Shown here: piece by piece, positions 46,178 to 54,741 of the stretch
How positions within the stretch are numbered: the first letter of the stretch is position 1
How the letters are laid out: each line of letters begins with the position of its first letter
Assembly: GCA_947173895.1 (NCBI GenBank)
Contig: CAMWGU010000007.1
Location: 1-64,000, forward strand
From: an uncultured Bacteroides sp.
Lineage (GTDB): Bacteria; Bacteroidota; Bacteroidia; Bacteroidales; Bacteroidaceae
DNA: 64,000 nucleotides
Direction: 5' to 3'
Translations under genes and position numbers: made by a program
The notes under the pieces: generated by a model
Told to the model about the DNA's origin: nothing
What the model saw: the letters and a program-made list of their open reading frames with translations, nothing else
Databases searched by the model: none

Positions 46178-46774
46178 ATGCATCACCACGAAATAGCCAT
46201 AGTAGATATTAACACACTGACTTGCCTGGGACTAAAAAGCATATTAGAAACCATTATCCCGACAGCGACTATCCGTGTGTTCCATTCCTTTGGCGAACTG
46301 ACGGATGACACACCGGACATGTATGCCCATTACTTTATCTCCGCTCAAATTTATTTCGAACATACCTCTTTCTTCTTGCCGCGCAAACCTAAAACCATCG
46401 TATTGGCCGGAGGAGACAACCTACCGCAATTATCCGGAGTGCCACAGCTGAATATTTACCAAGACGAAACATCCTTGATAAACGACATCCATCGACTGCG
46501 CCAATACGGACATCAGGGAAAAGGACCGACAGCCGGAAAAGCAACAGCCACATCCGAAAGGCCGGAACACGAACTGTCCGCACGCGAAATAGAAGTTCTG
46601 ACACTCATCACCAAAGGACTAATCAACAAAGAAATAGCAGACAAACTGCACATCAGCCTGACCACTGTCATCTCGCATCGCAAAAATATCACTGAGAAAC
46701 TAGGCATTAAGTCTGTCTCCGGACTGACCGTTTATGCCGTAATGAACGGCTACATCGAAGCGGACAGAATTTAA
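46178..46774 (+). CDS. LuxR-family transcriptional regulator with degenerate receiver
   Basis: A 198-residue protein with a NarL/LuxR-type C-terminal DNA-binding domain (about 128-195: LSAREIEVLTLITKGLINKEIADKLHISLTTVISHRKNITEKL). The N-terminal 110 residues resemble a response-regulator receiver (IAIVDINTLTCLGLKSILE), but the third strand YFISAQIYFEH lacks the phospho-accepting Asp, so classic phosphorylation is unlikely. It lies 203 bases before a TonB-dependent receptor on the same strand and probably controls it. No partner kinase is present in the window. Confidence 0.85.
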   Translation: MHHHEIAIVDINTLTCLGLKSILETIIPTATIRVFHSFGELTDDTPDMYAHYFISAQIYFEHTSFFLPRKPKTIVLAGGDNLPQLSGVPQLNIYQDETSLINDIHRLRQYGHQGKGPTAGKATATSERPEHELSAREIEVLTLITKGLINKEIADKLHISLTTVISHRKNITEKLGIKSVSGLTVYAVMNGYIEADRI

Positions 46775-46816
46775 GACACAATCCAGAGCAGAAGATAAAA
46801 TCCTCATTTATTAGGA

Positions 46817-46847
46817 TTGCACACCCGAACGAAATGGTGTTACTTTG
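46817..46847 (+). promoter_or_regulatory. Promoter of the TonB-dependent receptor
   Basis: TTG (46817-46819), 20 bases, then TTACTTTG (46840-46847), the same near-consensus form seen before the GH2 gene. It leaves a leader of about 120 bases. Confidence 0.5.
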
Positions 46848-46888
46848 CAAACAAAAAACATAGCCGCCACAAAAGGCACGGGAAGAGA

Positions 46889-46933
46889 CCGGACAATATG
46901 CCGGAACGGACTACATCCGACATGCTTCGCATG
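46889..46933 (+). promoter_or_regulatory. Structured 5' leader of the TonB-dependent receptor
   Basis: Three short hairpins in a row: CCGG/CCGG (46889-46904), CGGA/TCCG (46907-46919), and CATGC/GCATG (46921-46933). No known riboswitch consensus was matched. It could be a regulatory leader or unrelated structure. Confidence 0.3.
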
Positions 46934-46977
46934 CTTGGTTCGGGCAGCACATCCAATAAAGACAACAAGAAACAGAT

Positions 46978-49401
46978 ATGAGAAAAAACATGTTAGCCAT
47001 TACAGGCTGCCTACTGGCCGCTACAGTTTGGGCGGAAAACATCCATCCTGAGCCGAAAGATACCACCAAAGTGATCGACATAGAAGAAGTGGTAGTCATT
47101 GCCTCACCCAAAGAAACAGGAAAACCGAGAGAACTTCCCGCATCCGTATCGTTGCTCTCGCAAAAAGACATGCAAACCAACCGGATCACTTCACTGAAAA
47201 ATATAAGTTCGCTGGTTCCAAACTTCTTCATGCCCGACTACGGGTCGCGGCTCACTTCGGCCATTTATATCCGAGGAATCGGCTCACGCATCAATACCCC
47301 TGCCGTAGGACTTTATGTGGACAACATCCCTTATATCGACAAATCGGCCTTCGATTTCAACTTTTACGACATTGAACGCATTGACATCCTCCGTGGCCCG
47401 CAAGGAACTCTATACGGACGAAACACCATGGGTGGACTAATTAAGGTACATACCCGCTCTCCGTTCTTTTATCAGGGAACGGATGTCAAACTCAGCTATG
47501 GAAGCAAAAGCAACTACTACAGCGCGTCACTGACCCATTACCACCGCTGGAACGACCGTTTCGCTTTCTCGGCTGGCGGATATTATGAAGGCTCGGACGG
47601 ATTCTTCCGCAATGCCTTCAACGGAAAGAAAATAGATAAGATGAAGGCCGGAGGCGGACGCATGCGAGCCATCTGGCTACCTTCGGAAAACCTGAAACTG
47701 GACTATAGCATAGGATATGACTACAGCGACGAAGGAGGATACCCATATTACTACACCAAGCCGGAGGAAGGATATGAAAGCGAAAACGAGAAATATAAAG
47801 ACCATATAGGAAAAATATCATACGACCAAGATTGCAGCTATCGCCGCGGATTGTTCAACACCGGTCTGAATCTAGAATATCAGGCACAAAAATTCACAGT
47901 AAACGCCGTTACAGGATTTCAGAACCTGAACGACCGCATGTTCCTAGATCAGGATTTCCTACCGACCAGCATCTACACCATCGAACAAAAGCAACGCTTG
48001 AACAACCTTAGCGAAGAAATCACCTTAAAAAGCAAAAACAACAAACATTGGCAATGGGTGACGGGAGTCAGCGGATTCTATCAATGGCTGCACACGAATG
48101 GTCCGGTAGACTTTATGAAGAACGGAGTGGACGAAATGATTGAAGGAAACGTCAATACCATTTTCAAGAAGATTCATCAATCCAATCCCCGTGCTCCAGA
48201 AATGAGTTTGGACGTACTGAACAGTAGCGTTCGCGTGGGCGGAATCTTTGACACACCGATATTCTGTACAGCATTGTTTCATCAGTCTACCTTCAACAAC
48301 CTGTTTGTGAAAGGACTTTCGATGATAGCCGGACTACGTATGGAATACGAGAATATGTCTATGAACTATTTTTCGGACAGCCACATCGATTTCGATTTCT
48401 TTCTTAAGATGGCAACTCCTCCCTTTCAGATCCCGTTCAAAGAGTTGAAAGCCTTGCCACTGTTAAAAGGAAAAGAAAAGAACGACTACGTGCAACTGCT
48501 CCCCAAACTGGCTTTCAAATACGACCTAGGTTCTGCAGGCAACCTCTATGCCAGCATTGCTAAAGGATATCGGTCGGGAGGATATAATGTGCAGATGTTT
48601 TCGGAACTGATACAAAGCGACATGCAACAAAAAATGATAAAGGCCATACTAGACAAGACACCGGAAGCCATGAAAGGCATGATAGAAGGAATGATACAAC
48701 AGCATCTGCCCAACTATGGCAAAGAGCTGAACGTAAAAGAAACAACAGTCTACAAACCCGAATATAGCTGGAACTACGAAGCTGGAGCACACCTCAACTT
48801 GTTCAACGGTAAACTAAAAGCTGATTTAGCCGCATTCTACATGGATACCCACGATCAGCAAATCGCCAAGTTTGTCAACAGCGGACTGGGACGGATGATG
48901 GTCAATGCCGGCAGCAGCGAAAGTTACGGAATAGAAGCCAGTTTGCTAGCCTCGATCAGCAGAAACCTCAGCATGAATGCAAATTACGGTTATACCCGCT
49001 CCACATTCAAGAAATATGACGGAGGCATCACATCGTCGGAAGAGCATATCGACTATAGCGGCAACTATGTTCCCTTTGTTCCCCACCACACTGCGAACGC
49101 CGGAGCAAGCTACAGCTTCTTCTTCGATGGCAACTGCCGGATACAAAGCCTGACCATAGGAATGAACTATACCGGAGCCGGGAAAATATATTGGACCGAA
49201 AAAAACAATGCCTCACAAAGCTTTTACGGCACACTGAACAGCCAGCTTTCTCTGAAAGCGCAAACCTTGCAAATAGACGTATGGGGACGAAATCTGACCA
49301 ACAAGAAATATACGACCTTTTATTTTGAAACGATGCACAGAGGATTCGAACAAAAGAGCAGGCCACTTCAGCTGGGAGTAGACGTTCGTTATCACTTCTA
49401 A
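46978..49401 (+). CDS. TonB-dependent outer-membrane receptor (non-SusC type)
   Basis: An 807-residue receptor with signal MRKNMLAITGCLLAATVWAE, a TonB-box-like DIEEVVVIAS, a plug (about 50-165: SAIYIRGIGSRINTPAVGLYVDN, IERIDILRGPQGTLYGRNTMGG) and a 22-strand-type barrel ending YHF. It lacks the CarboxypepD_reg domain and the SusD partner, so it is more like siderophore, haem or cofactor receptors than glycan SusC. The ligand is not identifiable. The preceding LuxR-type regulator is the likely controller. It converges with the zinc-ribbon gene 24 bases away. Confidence 0.92.
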   Translation: MRKNMLAITGCLLAATVWAENIHPEPKDTTKVIDIEEVVVIASPKETGKPRELPASVSLLSQKDMQTNRITSLKNISSLVPNFFMPDYGSRLTSAIYIRGIGSRINTPAVGLYVDNIPYIDKSAFDFNFYDIERIDILRGPQGTLYGRNTMGGLIKVHTRSPFFYQGTDVKLSYGSKSNYYSASLTHYHRWNDRFAFSAGGYYEGSDGFFRNAFNGKKIDKMKAGGGRMRAIWLPSENLKLDYSIGYDYSDEGGYPYYYTKPEEGYESENEKYKDHIGKISYDQDCSYRRGLFNTGLNLEYQAQKFTVNAVTGFQNLNDRMFLDQDFLPTSIYTIEQKQRLNNLSEEITLKSKNNKHWQWVTGVSGFYQWLHTNGPVDFMKNGVDEMIEGNVNTIFKKIHQSNPRAPEMSLDVLNSSVRVGGIFDTPIFCTALFHQSTFNNLFVKGLSMIAGLRMEYENMSMNYFSDSHIDFDFFLKMATPPFQIPFKELKALPLLKGKEKNDYVQLLPKLAFKYDLGSAGNLYASIAKGYRSGGYNVQMFSELIQSDMQQKMIKAILDKTPEAMKGMIEGMIQQHLPNYGKELNVKETTVYKPEYSWNYEAGAHLNLFNGKLKADLAAFYMDTHDQQIAKFVNSGLGRMMVNAGSSESYGIEASLLASISRNLSMNANYGYTRSTFKKYDGGITSSEEHIDYSGNYVPFVPHHTANAGASYSFFFDGNCRIQSLTIGMNYTGAGKIYWTEKNNASQSFYGTLNSQLSLKAQTLQIDVWGRNLTNKKYTTFYFETMHRGFEQKSRPLQLGVDVRYHF

Positions 49402-49425
49402 ACGCATCCCGTGTTCACACACCGC

Positions 49426-50388
49426 TTATTCATTCACCGCCCCACAATGAGAACATACCCCCTTATCCTTCAGCTTTGCACCGCAATTGCCACAGCTGAA
49501 CCGATATAGGGAAGTATGCCTCACGTGGTTGAAAGACCACGCAGCATACATCAACAAACAAGGATAGCCTATATAATAATAGGTGGCGAATGAAAAAAAC
49601 AAATATAAAAAGATGCAACAGGACAGTAATCCCAACAAATAGAAGAAAGCCGCTTCGACATGCGTCTGATGAAACAAATCATCTAATGTAGCCAACCCAA
49701 CAAGAACAATTCCCCATACATTGAACATAAAAAGAGAAAGAATCCAAGGAAGGCCGAAAGGATTCAGAGACGGATTATAATAAAATTGCTCCCATATATC
49801 CGGAACAAAATGCTGGATGCTGGCATAAAGTGTGGCCGCCGTAGCCACCAGCCACGAAAGAATGGTGGGAAAAACACTGTCAACATCATTCAGCCAAATG
49901 AGTTGCAACTGCTGGCGACAAACAGCTCTATGGATATACCCCATGCCAAACAGTCCCACTATCACTAAAAAGGCAATCGTATGGGAATTACTGAAAAAAT
50001 GAATGAACTGTGACACCGGATCGACCGGAACAACCTTCTCCAACAACTCTTTTTCATGCACCCAGCCCATTGTCTCCTGATCTCGAGCCACTTTTACCCA
50101 CACAGAATCCACACTGTCGGCCGACAGCACCATAAATTCGGCCACCACCAAACGCTCTCCCTTAAAAACAGGAAGCATATCGACCAACGGCAATTGCTGT
50201 AACAGCAAAGAATCGGAAGTTACTTCGAAATTACAATTCAGTGTATAGTGACGTTCCATCAAATAATTGACAGAATCCTTTATTTTGGATGACATATCCT
50301 CGCCTGATACAATAGGTGAAGAATATGTACAAGCCATTAAAAGAGCCAGTACCAAACATAAAAATCCAATGTTCTTACTCTTCAGCAT
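49426..50388 (-). CDS. Membrane lipoprotein with SH3-like and zinc-ribbon regions, unknown function
   Basis: A 320-residue protein with a possible lipobox (LLMACTYS). An extracytoplasmic domain at about 30-125 contains an SH3-like stretch (DSVWVKVARDQETMGWVHEKELLEK), then four or five membrane helices (about 135-290), and a C-terminal zinc ribbon CGNCGAKLKDKGVCSHCG. I do not recognise a named family. It overlaps the end of the U32 gene by 14 bases and follows metA, so it is co-transcribed with them, but no shared pathway is evident. Confidence 0.75.
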   Translation of the reverse strand: MLKSKNIGFLCLVLALLMACTYSSPIVSGEDMSSKIKDSVNYLMERHYTLNCNFEVTSDSLLLQQLPLVDMLPVFKGERLVVAEFMVLSADSVDSVWVKVARDQETMGWVHEKELLEKVVPVDPVSQFIHFFSNSHTIAFLVIVGLFGMGYIHRAVCRQQLQLIWLNDVDSVFPTILSWLVATAATLYASIQHFVPDIWEQFYYNPSLNPFGLPWILSLFMFNVWGIVLVGLATLDDLFHQTHVEAAFFYLLGLLSCCIFLYLFFSFATYYYIGYPCLLMYAAWSFNHVRHTSLYRFSCGNCGAKLKDKGVCSHCGAVNE

Positions 50389-52204
50389 ATACTTTCATCT
50401 GACAATTCCTACAATCAAATTCCAATCGGAAACGCCTACCATCCGAACTGATCAGGAAATAAGGTTCTTTATAAGGAGAACGCACCTTATGACGAACAGG
50501 ACACCACCCCATACTGTAGCGCAGGCAATGCTTACAAAACATCAGTGCTGCTCCTGCCGCCGGAACCTTTTCATAAGCCGGAGCTACGTGCCGCACTCCA
50601 TGCTTCTTATAAAAAGAAGCAGCCTCAGCATTCATTACATTGCCCAGATAGCTTAATTCATCTATCGGAAAGGCATGATGTGTCTTTGTCAACCTACAAA
50701 TTTCACGATGGTAATTCATGCGGCGAACCGACAGTAGCCTCTCGACTCCGGACCGGCGCAACTCAGCAAGCATGGATGCAGGAACAAACCAGTTTCCAGT
50801 CCAGTCGATCACTATATCCGATGCCTCGAACGGAGTATTTCCCAGCTTACCAAGCTGTACACGCACATTTTCCTCCTGCGAAGTACGTGCCGGTTCCTTC
50901 TCGCGTTCCAGCACCACGCTGATTCGATAGCCGTCTTCATCTGTCAATGTCAGAGTAAATCCAAACTGATTCTCGGCCAGCCTCATCGCAACTGCAATCT
51001 TACGTTCGGCAGACTTACGCGACATGACTCTCTCAAATTCCTGATCGAAATTGCGATAGAGCACAGTCCGGGGACTGACGCAGGGCATCTCCTGAGGACA
51101 CAGTTTATTGTTCTCCACCCTGTTGATGCGGAAACCTTGCAACTTGCCATTCTCGTCTAAAAAGCAAACTCCATCTCCATTATTAAAGGGTTTGACTCCT
51201 GCTACGGTAAGATAATTACTACGAATTTCTTTCACTGTCCCCATTTTCTCTCCCAAAGATTTGGGAGTATCAAAAGAGAAGATCTCTTTGTTTCGGTCGA
51301 ACAGGAAATAATTAGTGAAACCACGGCTGAAACTCTTGTCCAATTGGGGTTTGAACTCCAGTCTTACGCTTCCCGACGAAGCACGCACATATTCTTTACG
51401 GTACTTGAAGATGGCATCCAACTTCCGGCGGTAGTATGCCGTCACATTCTTGACATAGGACACGTCTTTCAGCCGCCCTTCTATTTTCAACGAAGAAGCC
51501 CCGGCGTCCAACAATCGTTCCAATTCTTCGCTCTGATTCAAGTCTTTCAGCGACAGCAAGTGCTTGTTTTTCACCATGACCCGACCTTCCGCATCCACCA
51601 TGTCAAAAGCGAGCCGGCAGAACTGAGCACATTCCCCTCGGTTGGCACTCCGTCCAAAACAGGCTTGACTCACATAACACTGCCCGCTATAGCTGACACA
51701 CAAAGCACCATGCACAAAAACCTCTAAAGGTACTTCGGGACAAGCCTGATGAATATCACTTATCTCAACAAGAGAGAGCTCGCGGGCCAACACCACCTGA
51801 CGAAAGCCGGCTTCGGCCAGAAACCTGACTTTTTGCGGGGTACGATTGTCCATCTGCGTACTGGCATGCAACGGAATAGGTGGCAGGTCTAGTTCCAACA
51901 ATCCCATATCCTGTACTATCAAAGCATCCACTCCGACACGATACAACTCCCAGATCATGCGCTCCGTCTCTTTCAGATCTTCATCTTTCAGAATAGTATT
52001 CACTGTCACATAAATCCGTACATAATACAAATGAGCATATTCCACCAGCCGGGCTATATCGTCCATTGAGTTGCCTGCCGCAGCCCGTGCTCCAAAACGG
52101 GGAGCACCAATGTAGACGGCATCGGCACCATGATCAACAGCTGCAATGCCACATTCCAAATTTTTGGCCGGAGCCAACAATTCTATTTTTCGTTGTCTGG
52201 TCAT
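50375..52204 (-). CDS. U32 peptidase-family protein (RlhA/TrhP-like)
   Basis: The likely start is the ATG at 52204 (609 residues, [15 protein letters not shown]), which overlaps the metA stop as ATGA; the ORF-track start at 52291 lies inside metA. The U32 signature [16 protein letters not shown] is followed by [17 protein letters not shown], the cysteines expected for an iron-sulfur cluster. A C-terminal region carries [12 protein letters not shown] and CRNCQ. Bacterial members of this size take part in RNA hydroxylation (23S rRNA C2501 or tRNA) rather than proteolysis; which one applies here is not decided. Confidence 0.85.
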   Translation of the reverse strand: MTRQRKIELLAPAKNLECGIAAVDHGADAVYIGAPRFGARAAAGNSMDDIARLVEYAHLYYVRIYVTVNTILKDEDLKETERMIWELYRVGVDALIVQDMGLLELDLPPIPLHASTQMDNRTPQKVRFLAEAGFRQVVLARELSLVEISDIHQACPEVPLEVFVHGALCVSYSGQCYVSQACFGRSANRGECAQFCRLAFDMVDAEGRVMVKNKHLLSLKDLNQSEELERLLDAGASSLKIEGRLKDVSYVKNVTAYYRRKLDAIFKYRKEYVRASSGSVRLEFKPQLDKSFSRGFTNYFLFDRNKEIFSFDTPKSLGEKMGTVKEIRSNYLTVAGVKPFNNGDGVCFLDENGKLQGFRINRVENNKLCPQEMPCVSPRTVLYRNFDQEFERVMSRKSAERKIAVAMRLAENQFGFTLTLTDEDGYRISVVLEREKEPARTSQEENVRVQLGKLGNTPFEASDIVIDWTGNWFVPASMLAELRRSGVERLLSVRRMNYHREICRLTKTHHAFPIDELSYLGNVMNAEAASFYKKHGVRHVAPAYEKVPAAGAALMFCKHCLRYSMGWCPVRHKVRSPYKEPYFLISSDGRRFRLEFDCRNCQMKVYAEE

Positions 52205-53118
52205 CGTATCTCGTTTATGTCGAACGGAGTCTCCTGATAGACATAATAGTTCAGCCAATTGGAGAACAATAAATTGGCATGCCCTCGCCAACGCACCACC
52301 GGCGTCTTGTCGGGATCATCATCCTTATAATAATTCACAGGTTTTTGAATGGACAACCCTTTGCCCAAATCCCGTCTATACTCTGTGTCGAGCGTATAAG
52401 GAGAGTATTCCGAATGGCCGGTGATAAAAAAATCACGCCCGTTACGGGCCATAGCCATATAGACTCCTGACTCGTCCGACTCTGCTATCAAGACCAGATC
52501 CTTTACTTTCAGGATGTCTTCGCGGCGTATTTCAGTATGACGGCTGTGAGGCACAAAGAACTCATCGTCAAAACCACGGAAAATGGGCAATCCCTGAACA
52601 TTGACATGATGACGGAAGATGCCAAACATTTTTTGCTCCAACGGATATTTGGGTATACCATAAAAATGATAAAGACCGGCCTGAGCGGCCCAGCAGATGT
52701 AGAGCGTAGAGGTGACATGAGTGCGCGCCCAATCGAAAATAGCCGTAATCTCGTCCCAGTAATTCACTTCCTCGTATGGCATCTGCTCTACCGGCGCCCC
52801 TGTGACGATCATTCCATCATACTTCTCGTCACGCATCAGGTCAAAGTCGCGATAAAAGGCTTTCATGTGCTCTATCGGCGTATTCTTTGAAGTATGGCTT
52901 TTCAGTTTCATAAATGATATTTCCAATTGCAGCGGAGTATTGGAAAGTAATCGTACCAAATCTGTCTCTGTCGTTATTTTCAACGGCATCAGATTCAATA
53001 TCACGATTTTCAACGGACGAATGTCCTGCGTACTGGCACGCGAATTGTCTATGACGAAGATATTCTCTTCTTTCAGCAATTCAATAGCAGGTAGTTTATC
53101 GGGTAAATTTAACGGCAT
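52201..53118 (-). CDS. metA: Homoserine O-acyltransferase (MetA family)
   Basis: A 305-residue cytosolic enzyme that acylates homoserine in methionine synthesis. Catalytic Cys142 is in [10 protein letters not shown], and the conserved [20 protein letters not shown] and [12 protein letters not shown] are present. Residue 111 is Glu ([12 protein letters not shown]); Glu here has been tied to acetyl-CoA use, while Gly at this place gives succinyl-CoA use. Despite the usual succinyltransferase label, acetyl transfer is predicted. It overlaps the U32 start by 4 bases and has a -7 element 30 bases upstream. Confidence 0.95.
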   Translation of the reverse strand: MPLNLPDKLPAIELLKEENIFVIDNSRASTQDIRPLKIVILNLMPLKITTETDLVRLLSNTPLQLEISFMKLKSHTSKNTPIEHMKAFYRDFDLMRDEKYDGMIVTGAPVEQMPYEEVNYWDEITAIFDWARTHVTSTLYICWAAQAGLYHFYGIPKYPLEQKMFGIFRHHVNVQGLPIFRGFDDEFFVPHSRHTEIRREDILKVKDLVLIAESDESGVYMAMARNGRDFFITGHSEYSPYTLDTEYRRDLGKGLSIQKPVNYYKDDDPDKTPVVRWRGHANLLFSNWLNYYVYQETPFDINEIR

Positions 53119-53146
53119 TTTCTTATCTGTTAATTAGTTGCAAGTG

Positions 53147-53154
53147 CAAAATTA
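53147..53154 (-). promoter_or_regulatory. -7 element of metA
   Basis: TAATTTTG on the minus strand is an exact TAnnTTTG match. The leader would be only about 20 bases, leaving no room for a SAM riboswitch. Confidence 0.45.
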
Positions 53155-53214
53155 AGAAAATCCCGCTAAATCTCCTTACTAAACTACCTTTTGAAACAAA
53201 TAAAATGAGAATAA

Positions 53215-54654
53215 TTATATTTTCGCCTGCTGGTATTCACCTTCTTCCTTTACATTTTCCTTTGTCTCAAGTAGTATGACAAAAGGATGGTCGGTCTTGT
53301 AGGAGGCAGGAATCACCACATGATACAAAGAGCTGTTTCGCTTGTTTTTTCCCGCGTTTTGTATTTCCGTTTCTTTATTATCCTCCAGGAAATAAGCTTT
53401 TACAGGTTTCACGCCTCCTTTAGGTATTTCTATCTTCAAGAGGTTGTTAATCGGCCGATTGAAGACACACATATATAGTTTATTACCTTTCTGTGTGAAA
53501 TATCCCCAATCCTGTTTTCTTACGTTCGAATGAGATGTACCATAGATAGCCTCGCTGTTTATTTTCATCCAATCACCGATCTCTTTAGCTAGTTTTGCTT
53601 CTTCCGAACGAATGTTTCCTTTACCGTCGGGACCAAAATTAAGCACAAAGTTGCCATTCATAGAAACAGCTTTTACCATCATTTCCAGCAAATCGTAAGA
53701 TGTTTTTACGTATCCCTTCCATTCGGAATGATAGCCCCATTGGTTTTCAGGAACGGTCATCACACAATCCCAGTCACTACCATGCAAATCTTCCATAGAA
53801 TCCGGCAAATCCCTTTCCCAAGTCTGATCATAATCATCAATCAAATCGCCATTGGAATCATAATGGCGTTTTCCATATTCATCGGCACGAAAGCGGCTGC
53901 CGATAATCAGTCCCGGATGTAAATTCCGCAATTCAAGTCCTAAAGCGTCCACCCAGGCCGCCTCGTTGATCCAAGCTTTATCCCAACTACCGTCAAACCA
54001 TAATCCTTTAATTTCGGGATAAGCCGTCAGCAATTCTACCAACTGGTTTCGGGTGAACGCTTTGAACGATTCATACGCAATGCTGTCTTGCCGGGTTTCG
54101 GGCACAGCCGAACGATAACCTTTATGATTCCAGTCGATAATAGAAAAATAAAGATGTACATCAATCCCTTCGGCCGTATAGGCATCTACTATTTGCTTTA
54201 CCACATCTTTTCGATAGGGAGTATGAGCAATGGTGTAATCTGTATATCGGCTGGGCCACAAGCAAAAGCCATCGTGATGCTTGGTTGTAAATATCACATA
54301 ATTTGCTCCCATCTGTTTGGCCTGCCTCGCCCATGCCTTCGCATCAAAAGAGATTGGATTGAACTGCTTGTACAAATTATCGTATGCATCTTTAGGCATT
54401 TCTTTCCACGAGCGTATCCATTCGGCAGCTCCGGGATAGCATTTATCCTCCCAAAAGCCCCCGAGAATGGCATATACTCCCCAATGTATGAATTGTCCTA
54501 GTCCATGCTGGCGCCAGCGTTCCATATCCACATCCGTACGGTTTCCTATCCGATGAGCTCCATGCTGTAAAGGGACAGAAGTCCGCCGGGTCTGTGCCTG
54601 TACTCCAAACACCAGCAACGAAAGCAAGAACAATGTATAAAAATTATTTTTCAT
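53215..54654 (-). CDS. GH29 alpha-L-fucosidase
   Basis: A 479-residue secreted enzyme with signal MKNNFYTLFLLSLLVFGVQAQ. The GH29 barrel is clear: MERWRQHGLGQFIHWGVYAILGG, VIFTTKHHDGFCLWPS, and the nucleophile Asp in GLWFDGSWD near residue 219, followed by NGNFVLNFGPDGKG. A short C-terminal beta domain lies at about 380-465. It releases terminal alpha-L-fucose; linkage preference (1,3/1,4 or broader) is not readable. It is 87 bases after the GH2 gene on the same strand, and the pair probably acts on fucosylated glycans. Confidence 0.93.
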   Translation of the reverse strand: MKNNFYTLFLLSLLVFGVQAQTRRTSVPLQHGAHRIGNRTDVDMERWRQHGLGQFIHWGVYAILGGFWEDKCYPGAAEWIRSWKEMPKDAYDNLYKQFNPISFDAKAWARQAKQMGANYVIFTTKHHDGFCLWPSRYTDYTIAHTPYRKDVVKQIVDAYTAEGIDVHLYFSIIDWNHKGYRSAVPETRQDSIAYESFKAFTRNQLVELLTAYPEIKGLWFDGSWDKAWINEAAWVDALGLELRNLHPGLIIGSRFRADEYGKRHYDSNGDLIDDYDQTWERDLPDSMEDLHGSDWDCVMTVPENQWGYHSEWKGYVKTSYDLLEMMVKAVSMNGNFVLNFGPDGKGNIRSEEAKLAKEIGDWMKINSEAIYGTSHSNVRKQDWGYFTQKGNKLYMCVFNRPINNLLKIEIPKGGVKPVKAYFLEDNKETEIQNAGKNKRNSSLYHVVIPASYKTDHPFVILLETKENVKEEGEYQQAKI

Positions 54655-54741
54655 GATTACAATATGTTATGAATAAAGGTTATCATTAATTTGCCAATAC
54701 GCCAACATGCTATGCTCGTTCATTGTCATATCGGCAACCGG

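Noticed and set aside
46861-46977. Possible cobalamin or TPP riboswitch before the TonB-dependent receptor
   Set aside because: GGGAAG and CCGG fragments are present, but the conserved B12 box and TPP core motifs are not.
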